Positions 1 to 7,261 of a stretch of DNA of 12,207 nucleotides are shown here, piece by piece. This stretch comes from SLQH01 sp964612995 (GTDB lineage: Bacteria; Planctomycetota; UBA11346). The notes under the pieces were generated by a model. That model had not been told where the DNA came from. It worked only from the letters and a program-made list of their open reading frames with translations, and did no database searches. The stretch is from NCBI GenBank assembly GCA_964612995.1, contig CAZTGE010000128.1:1-12207 (forward strand). Reading direction: 5' to 3'. Every line of letters begins with the position of its first letter. Position 1 is the first letter of the stretch. A program made the position numbers and the translations under genes.

Positions 1-404
1 CGAAAAAGGGCGAGGTAACCACTCATGCCCGTTGGGCCTGAGTAGTTACGTTCGAGATTCCTGGTCCGGGCCACCGCCGGCTCGAGCTGCGCCGCCTCAT
101 GTTCGGCGCGCAGCGCCTGCAGTTCGTCGAGCCGACGTTGCAGGCCGGCCTCGACGCGCTCCAGGCTGGCGATCGCCACCTCACCCCGCTTCAAGGCCTC
201 ACGGATCGGAGCGGGGATGTCCTCGTTGGAGCCTGTCATCTGTGCGGACTCGGCCTGCCCCCCGACCGCTGGGCCCGCATCCTCGGCGGGGCCGAAGGCC
301 AATGCGGCAGCCGCCCAGGCCAGCCCGCCCACAACTGCGACAGCAGCGAGGTAGCGCACGAGTGCACCGATTCCGCTGGCGCGATCGACATCCGACTGGG
401 CCAT
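1..404 (-). CDS. Partial small membrane-anchored coiled-coil protein, unknown function (runs off the left edge)
   Basis: Reading the minus strand from an ATG at 404-402 gives 134 open codons to the window edge, with no stop. The protein starts MAQSDVDRASG, has one strongly hydrophobic segment at about residues 13-37, then an acidic low-complexity linker (about 38-60). A charged heptad-like stretch (about 65-103, with REALKRG, SLERVEAGLQRRLDELQ) looks like a short coiled coil. This suggests an inner-membrane protein with one anchor and a periplasmic or cytoplasmic coiled-coil tail. A purine-rich AGGGAG lies 11 bases upstream of the ATG, a somewhat long spacing. From residue about 119 the frame reads through a hairpin repeat (15-49), so the native C-terminus may have been altered by the repeat. 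I do not recognise the family. The composition of residues 1-110 is convincingly protein-like; the 3' end is uncertain. Confidence 0.55.
   Translation of the reverse strand, partial: MAQSDVDRASGIGALVRYLAAVAVVGGLAWAAAALAFGPAEDAGPAVGGQAESAQMTGSNEDIPAPIREALKRGEVAIASLERVEAGLQRRLDELQALRAEHEAAQLEPAVARTRNLERNYSGPTGMSGYLALF
15..49. repeat. REP-like imperfect hairpin, copy A of a dispersed repeat
   Basis: The left arm GTAACCACTCA (15-25) and right arm TGAGTAGTTAC (39-49) pair with one mismatch. An inner stem GCCC (27-30) / GGGC (34-37) closes on a GTT loop. Bases 24-49 match 12091-12116 at 24 of 26 positions. The GTAACTACTCAG form also occurs at 11753-11764. It lies within the open frame of the partial gene at 1-404, near what may be that gene's 3' end. 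Confidence 0.8.
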
Positions 405-658
405 GGGCTGGAGCGCTCCCTTCACCCCGTCGGCTGACCAGGGTGCTCCCACTGTGCTTACACGCGGCGGCCGACGCAATCCCCACGCTGGGCCGGAACA
501 CCCGGCGCGATGAGGCCGTCACTGGGCAAGAGCCGCCACCACCGCGGTTCGCCCGCGTTTTCGCAGCACCCCCGTCCCCCATGCCGCCCGTGGGCCCCTG
601 TGCCGCTCATCCGTACCGTCCTCAGTCGCGCTGTGCCTCCGTCCGCTGCGGGCGGTGG

Positions 659-700
659 TTGACTGGCCTGCGTGAGGGTGACCATGGGGCGCCTTCACCG
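659..700 (+). promoter_or_regulatory. Possible promoter of the tRNA-Ser gene
   Basis: A TTGACT hexamer at 659-664 is a good match to a sigma-70 -35 box and is placed correctly for a start a few bases before the mature tRNA at 701. The -10 region 17 bases downstream (about 682-687) is poor. A GC-rich GGCGCC at about 688-693 could act as a discriminator of the kind seen in stable-RNA promoters. The rest of 405-658 shows no convincing gene. Confidence 0.3.
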
Positions 701-785
701 GGAGGGATGGCAGAGCGGCTGAATGCGGCGGTTTTGAAAACCGCTGACCCTACGGGGTCCGGGGGTTCGAATCCCTCTCCCTCCG
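701..785 (+). tRNA. tRNA-Ser (anticodon UGA)
   Basis: The cloverleaf reads directly. The acceptor strand GGAGGGA (701-707) pairs with TCCCTCC (778-784), with G785 as discriminator. The anticodon stem GCGGT/ACCGC encloses the seven-base loop TTTGAAA, giving anticodon TGA (UGA), which reads UCA-type serine codons. The long variable arm (GACCC / GGGTC around a short TAC-containing loop) is the class II feature expected of tRNA-Ser. The T arm has the TTCGAAT loop and a stem with one G-T pair. The 3' CCA is not encoded (the next bases are CTC), so it must be added by tRNA nucleotidyltransferase. Confidence 0.97.
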
Positions 786-883
786 CTCACCGCGGTGCTC
801 CGGTCGGTGCCTGCCGGCCGGAGCGCCCGGTGGCCTTCGGGCGGCGCGGCCGTCTGGCGGCAACCGCTCCGGGGGATCGAAGC

Positions 884-2047
884 ATGGACCAGCGCGACCA
901 GAGCGATCCGCGCCAACAACTTCTCGCCCGTCATCTGCGACTGCGGCGGCGGATCCTGCTGGTGTGGACGGCGCTGATGGTGCTGCTTGCGCTCTGGGCG
1001 CTGCGCCCGCTGTGGTGGCCGGCGCTCAACCCCGGTGCGACCCGTCCGCGCATGGTCACCCCGCGCGGCGAGTTGGCCCAGATGGAGCGCACGGCGATCG
1101 AACTGTTCGCGACAGCGAAGGACAGCGTGGTGTACATCACCACCAGTGCCCGCCGTTATGACCCCTGGACGCGGATGGCGCTCGACGTCCCACGCGGCAG
1201 CGGCTCCGGCTTCATCTGGGACGACTCCGGCCACATCGTGACCAACTACCACGTGATCGAGAATGCCTCCTCGGCCGAGATCGTGCTCGGTGCCGGTGAG
1301 CGGCTGCCCGTACGGTTGATCGGGGTCTCGCCCGATCACGATCTCGCAGTGCTGCGGATCACCGAGCCGGCCACCGCACTGCGCCCCCTGCCTCTCGGCG
1401 AGAGCGACGAGCTCGCGGTCGGACAATGGGTGTTCGCGATCGGCAACCCTTTCGGCCTCGACCAGACCCTGACCACCGGGGTGGTCAGCGCGTTGGGCCG
1501 CAAGATCAAGGGCACGGCCGACCGGCCGATCGAAGACGTGATCCAGACCGATGCGGCGATCAACCCCGGCAACTCCGGTGGCCCCCTGCTGGACAGCGCC
1601 GGTCGGCTGATCGGTGTGAACACGGCGATCTACAGCCCTTCGGGCGCGTCGGCAGGCATCGGCTTCGCGATCCCGGTCAACACCGTCAACCGGGTGGTTC
1701 CGCAGCTGATCTCCAGCGGACGCTACAGCCCACCGCGGCTGGGAGTGGAGACCGATCGCCGGTTCAACCGGCAGCTCGCACGCCAGCTCGGGATCGCGGG
1801 GGCGGTGGTTCTGGGCGTGGAGACCGGCAGCGTGGCCGAGCGCATCGGCCTGCGTCCAGCTCGGCTCGACCGACGGGGGCGTGTGATCGTCGGAGATGTC
1901 ATCACCGCGATCGACGGGCAGGCGGTCGCCAGCGAGTCCGACCTGCCGATCGCGCTCGACCGGGTCCGACCCGGCGAGCCGGTGACCATCACGGTGTGGC
2001 GCAGCGGCGAAACACGCGAGCTGGTCGCCCGCTTCCCGATGCGCTGA
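884..2047 (+). CDS. Membrane-anchored HtrA/DegS-like serine protease (S1C, one PDZ domain)
   Basis: This is a 387-residue trypsin-fold protease of the HtrA family, expected to be tethered in the inner membrane with its catalytic domain in the periplasm, where such enzymes degrade or process misfolded envelope proteins. One transmembrane segment lies at about residues 24-45 after a basic N-terminus (RLRRR). The catalytic triad is His123 (TNYHVI), Asp153 (DHDLAVL) and Ser231 (GNSGGP). The IGNPFGLDQTLTTG stretch before the active serine is typical of the family. A single PDZ domain occupies about 285-385 (GSVAERIGL, GDVITAIDG). One PDZ and an N-terminal anchor resemble DegS more than two-PDZ DegP, although the active-site surroundings also resemble other HtrA proteins, so no symbol is given. 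The ATG at 884 is chosen because GGGGGA lies 7 bases upstream; the open frame extends further back only by reading through the tRNA. The neighbours give no clear operon partner. Confidence 0.92.
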   Translation: MDQRDQSDPRQQLLARHLRLRRRILLVWTALMVLLALWALRPLWWPALNPGATRPRMVTPRGELAQMERTAIELFATAKDSVVYITTSARRYDPWTRMALDVPRGSGSGFIWDDSGHIVTNYHVIENASSAEIVLGAGERLPVRLIGVSPDHDLAVLRITEPATALRPLPLGESDELAVGQWVFAIGNPFGLDQTLTTGVVSALGRKIKGTADRPIEDVIQTDAAINPGNSGGPLLDSAGRLIGVNTAIYSPSGASAGIGFAIPVNTVNRVVPQLISSGRYSPPRLGVETDRRFNRQLARQLGIAGAVVLGVETGSVAERIGLRPARLDRRGRVIVGDVITAIDGQAVASESDLPIALDRVRPGEPVTITVWRSGETRELVARFPMR

Positions 2048-2082
2048 GCCTGCGGGTCAGACGAGGCCGCCAGGGCGTCGGC

Positions 2083-2103
2083 GCGAGCCGGGGCCCCGCT
2101 CGC
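2083..2103. terminator. Hairpin between convergent genes, possible bidirectional terminator
   Basis: GCGAGC (2083-2088) pairs with GCTCGC (2098-2103) around GGGGCCCC, giving about ten GC pairs with one bulged C. It begins 36 bases after the protease stop codon, in the 132-base space between two convergent genes. There is no T-tract on either side, so intrinsic termination is not assured. A second, smaller stem CAGGCC/GGCCTG lies at 2135-2153. Confidence 0.35.
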
Positions 2104-2179
2104 CTGGTCGCACCCGCAGCGCCGTGAAGCCCCTCAGGCCCAAGCCCGGCCTGCACCAGACGGGCCTGTCGTCGTTGCC

Positions 2180-2602
2180 TCAGTCATTGACGCCGGCGGT
2201 CATCGCCGGAATGCGCCCGGTGCGCCGGGGATGCGGGCGGCGCAGATGGTCGCGCAGGCGGTTGATCAGCGCGGCGGTGCCGAAGGGGCGGAACATCCAT
2301 CCGGTGAAGGAGCTCTCGCGCAGGCGGAATTCGATCCCCGGCGCGCAGTCGTCGGTCAGGGCGAGCACGGGGACATCGGCCATCACGGGATTGGCGGCGA
2401 TGGCTTCGATCGCGCCCCAGCCGTCGACCGTTCCGGTCAGGTCGAGTTCCATCAGTACCAGATCGAAGCGGCAGGCGGCCATGGCGTCGAGCGCCTCGCG
2501 CGCGTCTGCGACCAGGAAGGCCTGATGGCCGACCTGCCGCAAGACGGTCTGCGTCCACGCTGCCGAATTCAGGTCGCTGTCGACCACGAGCACCAGGGCC
2601 AT
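2180..2602 (-). CDS. Stand-alone response-regulator receiver protein with atypical phospho-site
   Basis: This 140-residue protein is a single CheY-like receiver domain with a short Arg-rich tail and no output domain. The fold signature is clear: beta-1 LVLVVDSD with acidic residues Asp8 and Asp10, the beta-3 strand DLVLME (47-52), PVLALT (78-83) and the FRPFG loop (104-108). The position that should be the phospho-accepting aspartate is Glu52, and the near-invariant lysine before Pro-Phe is Arg105; Thr83 is retained. It may therefore act without ordinary phosphorylation, Glu sometimes mimicking the phosphorylated state, or it may be a degenerate receiver; Asp54 two residues on could also be considered. 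The ATG at 2602 is preferred because GAGGAG lies just upstream; the frame extends 47 more residues without a better start. The PEBP gene lies 171 bases upstream on the same strand; no histidine kinase is present. Confidence 0.85.
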   Translation of the reverse strand: MALVLVVDSDLNSAAWTQTVLRQVGHQAFLVADAREALDAMAACRFDLVLMELDLTGTVDGWGAIEAIAANPVMADVPVLALTDDCAPGIEFRLRESSFTGWMFRPFGTAALINRLRDHLRRPHPRRTGRIPAMTAGVND

Positions 2603-2773
2603 CGCCTTCTCCTCGCAGAGTCCTACCGCGCAGCAGCGGTCGCGTTCACCTGCATGCCGGATCGCCGCAGGGAACAAGGGACGGTAACCGGGGCGGGCTT
2701 CGCTCAAGCACGAGTATTCGCCCCTTTTGAACAAGCTTTCCACAATTCCGGCCTCGCTCGTGACGACGAGCGG

Positions 2774-3229
2774 TCACCGTTCGTACCAGCCGACGGTCTC
2801 GGCCACGCCGAGGACGTGCCCGTCGACCGCGGCGAGCAGATCGGCCTTGGACGCGCCCGGCTTCAGTTCTGGCGTGGCATCGAGCGCGAACAGACGGAAG
2901 TGATAGCGGTGCTGCCCGTGCCCCTCGGGCGGCAGCGGGCCACCCCAGCCGGCCTGGCCGAAGTCGTTGACGCCCTGTGCATAACGTTGGGCCTCGTTTT
3001 CCACCAGCTCCTGGCGATCGACCGGTATGCCCCAGGCGACCAGATGGACGAAGGGCTGCTCGGTCGGGGCATCGGGATCCTCGCACAGCAGGGCGAGCGA
3101 GCCCGTTCCCTGCGGCAGGCCCTTCCACTGCAGCGGCGGCGCGATGTCCTGGCCCACCGGCGGATGGGCGTAGCGTTCGGGGATGCGTTCGCCGTTGGCG
3201 AAGGCGGGGCTCTGAAGGATCGGGGGCAT
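2774..3229 (-). CDS. YbhB/YbcL family (PEBP, Raf kinase inhibitor-like) protein
   Basis: This 151-residue protein belongs to the phosphatidylethanolamine-binding protein superfamily; bacterial members are small, mostly cytoplasmic proteins of unclear biochemical role with an anion/ligand pocket. The diagnostic blocks are in order: SPAF and IP near the N-terminus, APPLQW (30-35), the DPDAP pocket motif (51-55), FVHLVAWGIP (60-69), GWGGPLPP (94-101) and HRYHFRLFALD (107-117). Length matches typical bacterial members. The start at 3229 is chosen because AGAGGAG precedes the ATG by about 5 bases; a GTG seven codons earlier is possible but would place that ribosome site inside the gene. It is divergent from the CMD-like gene, with 222 bases between them. 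A TATACT hexamer (minus strand, 3287-3282) may be its -10 box, and a perfect inverted repeat at 3248-3269 lies in the presumed leader. Confidence 0.92.
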   Translation of the reverse strand: MPPILQSPAFANGERIPERYAHPPVGQDIAPPLQWKGLPQGTGSLALLCEDPDAPTEQPFVHLVAWGIPVDRQELVENEAQRYAQGVNDFGQAGWGGPLPPEGHGQHRYHFRLFALDATPELKPGASKADLLAAVDGHVLGVAETVGWYER

Positions 3230-3247
3230 AAGCGCTCCTCTGCTCGA

Positions 3248-3269
3248 CACACCGCATCGGCGCGGTGTG
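3248..3269. promoter_or_regulatory. Perfect inverted repeat in the leader of the PEBP gene
   Basis: CACACCGC (3248-3255) and GCGGTGTG (3262-3269) are perfect eight-base arms with six bases between. It lies between a minus-strand TATACT (3287-3282) and the ribosome site of the PEBP gene. That is a plausible place for a repressor operator or a 5' leader hairpin. No -35 box is evident upstream of the TATACT. Confidence 0.4.
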
Positions 3270-3451
3270 CATCAGCGCATCAGTATACCCACCGGACAGG
3301 AGCACTCTCACCGACGTGAACCCAACCGCTGCATCCTGCACACGGCCGCGATTCACCGGGGTTTGCTGTCTGACCGCCGCCGCGACCATGAACACTTGTC
3401 CGGCGAGGCCGGCTCCCACCATCGACATCTTTCCACAAGAAGGAGCAATCC

Positions 3452-3799
3452 ATGTCCGTGAACACCGACTATCCCGCGAGCAATGCCGAGATCCGCAAGC
3501 ACGTGGGCCAGCTGGGCAAGAATCAGGGCGCGTTGATGCAGGGCTTCCAGGCACTGCACCAGGGTGCGCTCAAGGAAGGCTCGCTCGACCTGAAGACCAA
3601 AGAGCTGATCGCCCTGGCGGTGGCGGTCGCAGGGCGCTGCGACGACTGCATCGGCATGCATGTCGAGGCTTCGCTGAAGGCCGGCGCCAGCCGCGACGAG
3701 ATCGAGGAGATGCTCGGCGTGTGCATCATGATGGGCGGGGGGCCCTCGCTGATGTACGCCACCCATGTGCTCAGCGCGGTGGAACAGTTCTCCGCCTGA
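3452..3799 (+). CDS. Carboxymuconolactone decarboxylase (CMD) / AhpD-like protein
   Basis: This 115-residue all-helical protein belongs to the CMD superfamily, which includes AhpD-type disulfide reductases and true gamma-carboxymuconolactone decarboxylases. It carries the AhpD-like redox signature CxxCxxxH as Cys63-Asp-Asp-Cys66 and His70, preceded by the conserved Glu51 (LKTKELIALAVAVAGRC). The cysteine pair favours a thiol redox or peroxidase role over ring-cleavage chemistry. The block ASRDEIEEMLGVCIMMGGGP follows as in small CMD-domain proteins. Its length fits a single-domain member, usually oligomeric and cytoplasmic. The ATG at 3452 follows AAGGAG at a six-base spacing, a strong ribosome site. 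It is divergent from the PEBP gene, so the two may share the 222-base control region. The natural substrate cannot be told from the sequence. Confidence 0.93.
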   Translation: MSVNTDYPASNAEIRKHVGQLGKNQGALMQGFQALHQGALKEGSLDLKTKELIALAVAVAGRCDDCIGMHVEASLKAGASRDEIEEMLGVCIMMGGGPSLMYATHVLSAVEQFSA

Positions 3800-3932
3800 A
3801 CGGCTCCTCGCGGGGCGATGGGCTGGGCCTAGGCCGCCCTGGCGGCGAACGGCTCATCATGCCCAGTGGGTCGCCCAGGACCGGCCTGCAAGCGCCCGCG
3901 TCGGACCGGCCCTGGGCCGCATTGCCCATGCC

Positions 3933-3956
3933 CCGCCCATCGCTGGCGATGGGCGG
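3933..3956. terminator. Ten-base-pair perfect hairpin in the CMD to NMO gap
   Basis: CCGCCCATCG (3933-3942) and CGATGGGCGG (3947-3956) pair perfectly around a CTGG loop, and outer ATG/CAT bases can extend it past a bulge. It stands 133 bases after the CMD stop codon. There is no T-run, so it may be a factor-dependent or REP-type stem rather than an intrinsic terminator. It is the strongest structure in the first part of the 370-base gene-free stretch 3800-4169; a shorter GCCGCC/GGCGGC stem lies at 3833-3846. Confidence 0.4.
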
Positions 3957-4072
3957 CATCGCAGGCCTTCCCGGGTCGTCGGGCGGATGCCAAAGCAGGA
4001 CACCGCCGGAGGTTGCATCCTCTCTACTTGCGCCCGAGGGTCCGCGGCCATAGTGGCGCCTTGGATCGAGCG

Positions 4073-4113
4073 TGGCTGATGCAGCAATGCATGTGGCCTG
4101 GCTGATGCAGCCA
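4073..4113. promoter_or_regulatory. Two copies of a 15-base dyad upstream of the nitronate monooxygenase gene
   Basis: TGGCTGATGCAGCCA at 4099-4113 is a perfect dyad (TGGCTG / CAGCCA around ATG). At 4073-4087 the same element occurs with one change (TGGCTGATGCAGCAA). Their starts are 26 bases apart, about two and a half helical turns, and they end 56 bases before the GTG start. The arrangement looks like a tandem operator for a dimeric regulator. The rest of 3800-4169 shows no gene and no good sigma-70 promoter. Confidence 0.4.
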
Positions 4114-4169
4114 ATGGCGACGCGCATCCGCCGCGCCACTGCTGCGAAGCGAAAAAGGACAGACACACC

Positions 4170-5591
4170 GTGCCGGCTACCGATGACCCCCCACCAGTTC
4201 TGCCGCCAATCATCCAGGGAGGCATGGGTGCGACGGTCTCCGGCTGGCAGCTCGCCCAGGCAGTAGCCCGTCGTGGCCAGATGGGCGTGGTTTCCGGCAC
4301 CGCGATGGACCGGATCATGGCCTGCCGCCTGCAACAGGGCGACCCCGGTGGTCACTACCGTCGCATCCTCGCCGGATTCCCGGTCCCCGAAGTCGCCGAC
4401 CGCCTGCTCGAGCGTTACTCTGCCGAGCGCTTCGCGCGCAGCGGTCGCTATCGCCCCATCCCGATGTTCGGCGCCGAACCGTGCGAAGAGCTGCTCGAAC
4501 TGGCGGTGGCTGCGGCCTACGCCGAGGTCGCCCTGGCCAAGGAGGGTCATGACGGCCCGGTGGGCATCAATCTGCTCGAGAAGATCCAGGCCCCGACCCT
4601 ACCGCTGCTCTACGGCGCGATGCTCGCCGGGGTCGACTGGGTGCTGATGGGCGCGGGCATCCCCCGCGATATTCCCGCCCACCTCGATCGGCTCGTCGCC
4701 CATCAGCCGGCGACCCTCAAACTGCAGGTGGTCGGCGGACCCGATGCCGCAGCCACCTTCGACCCCGGCTTCCTCGGTGTCGATCTGCCACCGTTACGCC
4801 GACCCGGCTTCATCGCCATCGTCGGCTCCTCGCTGCTCGCCCGATCCCTCGCCCGGGCCGGCGGATTCGATGGGCTCGTCATCGAAGGCCACATCGCTGG
4901 CGGGCACAACGCCCTGCCACGCCGCGGCGACGCGGGTGACCCACGACCGGTCTACGGCAAGGCGGATACCATCGATGTGGAACGCATCGCCGCACTCGGC
5001 CTGCCGTTCTGGCTTGCCGGCGGCTATGGCCATGCCGGCGGGCTCGACGCGGCGCGAGAGCTCGGCGCGGTCGGCATCCAGGTCGGCACCCTGTTCGCCT
5101 TCTGCACCGAATCGAACTTCGACACCGATCTGCGCCACCGCGCCCTGGCCGCGATCCACGACGGCACCGCACAGGTGATCACCGACGGACGCTGTTCGCC
5201 TACCGGCTTCCCGTTCAAGGTGATGCAGCTCGCTGGAACCCAGGGCGCGCCCGAATCCGACACGATCGTGCGCAAGCCCTGCATCCACGGATACCTGCGG
5301 CAGGCCTACCGCGACGCCGAAGGCGCCCTGCGCTGGCGCTGCTCGGCCGAACCCGAGCACGTCTGGGCCAGTAAGGGCGGCGATCCGGAACAGCAACCCG
5401 GCCGTCGTTGCCTGTGCAACGCCCTCGCAGCCGCCGTCGGCTGCGGCCGCGGCTGGCCCGAGCAGGACGACACCCTGCCGGTGATCACCGCCGGCACGGA
5501 TCTCAGCTGCATCGAGCCACTGGTGGCCGATGGCTCGCTCGACTACAGCGCCGACCAGGTCATCGACATGCTCCTGGCCCCGGCGTCGTGA
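4170..5591 (+). CDS. Nitronate monooxygenase-family FMN enzyme (long form)
   Basis: The 473-residue product is a TIM-barrel flavoprotein of the nitronate monooxygenase / 2-nitropropane dioxygenase superfamily. Members oxidise alkyl nitronates with FMN and oxygen; others, such as PfaD and FabK-type proteins, are enoyl reductases. Visible motifs are IIQGGMG (14-20) followed by SGWQLAQAVARRGQ, the EGHIAGGH active-site block (239-246) with candidate catalytic His241 or His246, and the phosphate-binding loops LAGGYGHAGG (282-291) and VGIQVGTLFAFC (301-312). It has a C-terminal extension with a Cys-rich RRCLCNALAAAVG (412-424), so it is of the longer about 470-residue type, not the about 330-residue single-domain type. 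The start is GTG at 4170, with AAAGGA about ten bases upstream; no better start is visible. Its 3' end converges on the ABC permease gene with only 7 bases between stop codons. The actual substrate is not determinable. Confidence 0.88.
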   Translation: MPATDDPPPVLPPIIQGGMGATVSGWQLAQAVARRGQMGVVSGTAMDRIMACRLQQGDPGGHYRRILAGFPVPEVADRLLERYSAERFARSGRYRPIPMFGAEPCEELLELAVAAAYAEVALAKEGHDGPVGINLLEKIQAPTLPLLYGAMLAGVDWVLMGAGIPRDIPAHLDRLVAHQPATLKLQVVGGPDAAATFDPGFLGVDLPPLRRPGFIAIVGSSLLARSLARAGGFDGLVIEGHIAGGHNALPRRGDAGDPRPVYGKADTIDVERIAALGLPFWLAGGYGHAGGLDAARELGAVGIQVGTLFAFCTESNFDTDLRHRALAAIHDGTAQVITDGRCSPTGFPFKVMQLAGTQGAPESDTIVRKPCIHGYLRQAYRDAEGALRWRCSAEPEHVWASKGGDPEQQPGRRCLCNALAAAVGCGRGWPEQDDTLPVITAGTDLSCIEPLVADGSLDYSADQVIDMLLAPAS

Positions 5592-5598
5592 CTGCGCC

Positions 5599-7260
5599 TT
5601 ACCGGCGGAAGAACAGCGCCAGCCGTTTGCCGAGCAGCAAGGCGGTCGCGGCCATGGTCAGGCCGAGGAACGCCATCGCCCACAAGGCGAAGGCGCAGGC
5701 GATCGCCGGCCCGGTCCCGAGCACGCCCATCAGCTCGTAGATCACCTTGGTCACCGGGTAGTAGGAGCGCTTCTGTGCCAGGACCAGTGAGTCAGCGACC
5801 TCTAGCATCGAGTAGCTGAAGGTCAGCAAGGCCCCGGCCATCAGACTGGTCGCGATCAGCGGCAGGGTGATCCGCCGCAGGCGCAGCCACCACCCGGCGC
5901 CACAGGTCTGCGCGGCCTCTTCGTAGAGTTCCGGAGCCTGGGCCAGGCCGCTGGCCGCGGCGCGGGTGATGTAGGGCAGCCGGCGCACGGCGTAGGCGAT
6001 GACCAGCAGCGCGGTCGGGTTGGCGGTGGGATCGAGCAGACGATCGAGGGCCTCGAAGCGCGCGACCAGCGCGACATAGCCGAAGGCGAGGATGATGCCG
6101 GGGATCGCCAGCGGCACGGTCGCGAGCAGGTCGAGCGCGCGCGCGCCGGGCGGGCGCCAGCGGATCACCGTCCACGCGATGAAGGTGCCCAGGACCAGCG
6201 CGAGCGCGGTGGCCAGGCTGGCGTACTCGAGCGAGTTGACGATCGAGGGCACCACCAACGGATGCGCGAGTGCGGCGCGCAGGTGGGCGGTGGTCGCGCC
6301 GCTGGGCAGCGCGCTGTGGTACCAGTCACGGGTCAGCGCGATCAGACCGACGGCAACGTGCGGCATGGCGGCGAGGAGGAACACGGCGCAGTAGAGCGCC
6401 CAGGCGAGCACGGCACCCCAGCGCCCGAGCTCGCGCTGGCGCGCGCCACTGCCGCCGGCCTTGGAACCCGCCTCCCACGCGCGACCGCGGCCGAGGACCA
6501 GCCGCCGCGCGCCGGCGTAGCTCAGCGCCGAGAGCGCGAGCAGGACCACCGCCAGGGCGAAGGGCATGGCGTCGGTCCGCGCCGCGGCGAGCCCGGCGTA
6601 GATCTGGACCGGAGTCACCCGGTGGTAGTCGAGCAACAGCGGCGTGCCGAGTTCGGTCAGGCTCCAGATGAATACGATGATCCCCCCGGCGAACAGCCCC
6701 GGCCGCAACAGCGGCAGGGTGATGCGCCACAGCCGGGTCCAGGGCCCGGCACCGCAGGTGCGCGCCGCCTCGAGCAGGCGGTGGTCGATGCGGCTGAGGT
6801 TGGCGACCAGCGAAAGGTAGAGCACCGGGTAGAGGTGCAGCGCCTCGAGCAGGCAGACCGCGGCGAAACGGTATTCGCCGAGCCAATCGACCTGGGTGCC
6901 GAACAGCGCGTTGAGCACACCGTAGGTGCCGAAGACCTGACGCAGACCGAGCGCGCCGACGAACGGCGGCATGATCAACGGCACCAGCACCAGGGCCTCG
7001 GTCAGTCCCTTGCCGGGGAACCGCCAGCGCGCCGAACAGAAGGCCAGCGGCACGGCGATCGCCAAGGCCAGCGCCGTGGTGGCCACCGCGATCGCCACGG
7101 CGTTGAGCAGGCCGGCGCGGTAGACCGGATGCCGCACCACCTCGGCCAGATGCGCCGGATCGAGCCCCGACCACAGCATGGTCGCGACCGGGGCGATCAG
7201 GAACACGGCGAGGAAGGCGACCACCACGGCGTACCCGAGCCACAGCGGCAGGCGGCGCAT
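5599..7260 (-). CDS. Fused ABC importer permease, FbpB-type (predicted ferric iron family)
   Basis: This 553-residue inner-membrane protein contains two binding-protein-dependent transport permease domains in tandem, so one chain supplies both halves of the channel. About 12 hydrophobic helices are visible. Each half has an EAA coupling loop that contacts the ATPase: EAARTCGAGPWTRLWRITLP (164-183) and EAAQTCGAGWWLRLRRITLP (448-467), so similar that they reflect an internal duplication. This architecture is typical of ferric iron, thiamine and related importers. The ATG at 7260 is used because GGGAGG lies about nine bases upstream and the previous gene's stop ends at 7262. The long open frame upstream of it is a shadow of the binding-protein gene. 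It is the third gene of an ATPase, binding protein, permease operon and ends convergent to the nitronate monooxygenase gene. Confidence 0.93.
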   Translation of the reverse strand: MRRLPLWLGYAVVVAFLAVFLIAPVATMLWSGLDPAHLAEVVRHPVYRAGLLNAVAIAVATTALALAIAVPLAFCSARWRFPGKGLTEALVLVPLIMPPFVGALGLRQVFGTYGVLNALFGTQVDWLGEYRFAAVCLLEALHLYPVLYLSLVANLSRIDHRLLEAARTCGAGPWTRLWRITLPLLRPGLFAGGIIVFIWSLTELGTPLLLDYHRVTPVQIYAGLAAARTDAMPFALAVVLLALSALSYAGARRLVLGRGRAWEAGSKAGGSGARQRELGRWGAVLAWALYCAVFLLAAMPHVAVGLIALTRDWYHSALPSGATTAHLRAALAHPLVVPSIVNSLEYASLATALALVLGTFIAWTVIRWRPPGARALDLLATVPLAIPGIILAFGYVALVARFEALDRLLDPTANPTALLVIAYAVRRLPYITRAAASGLAQAPELYEEAAQTCGAGWWLRLRRITLPLIATSLMAGALLTFSYSMLEVADSLVLAQKRSYYPVTKVIYELMGVLGTGPAIACAFALWAMAFLGLTMAATALLLGKRLALFFRR

Positions 7261-7261
7261 C

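Noticed and set aside
701..785. tRNA-Ser as an integration site with the 26-base repeats as attachment sites
   Set aside because: The repeats do not match any part of the tRNA, and no integrase or phage gene lies between them.
32..883. Long open frame upstream of and in phase with the protease gene
   Set aside because: It passes through the tRNA-Ser gene and lies opposite the better minus-strand frame at 1-404; high GC makes chance open frames long. The ATG at 884 with its ribosome site is the real start.
2231..3319. Long plus-strand frame opposite the receiver and PEBP genes
   Set aside because: It is antisense to two genes with clear family motifs and has no recognisable domain of its own.
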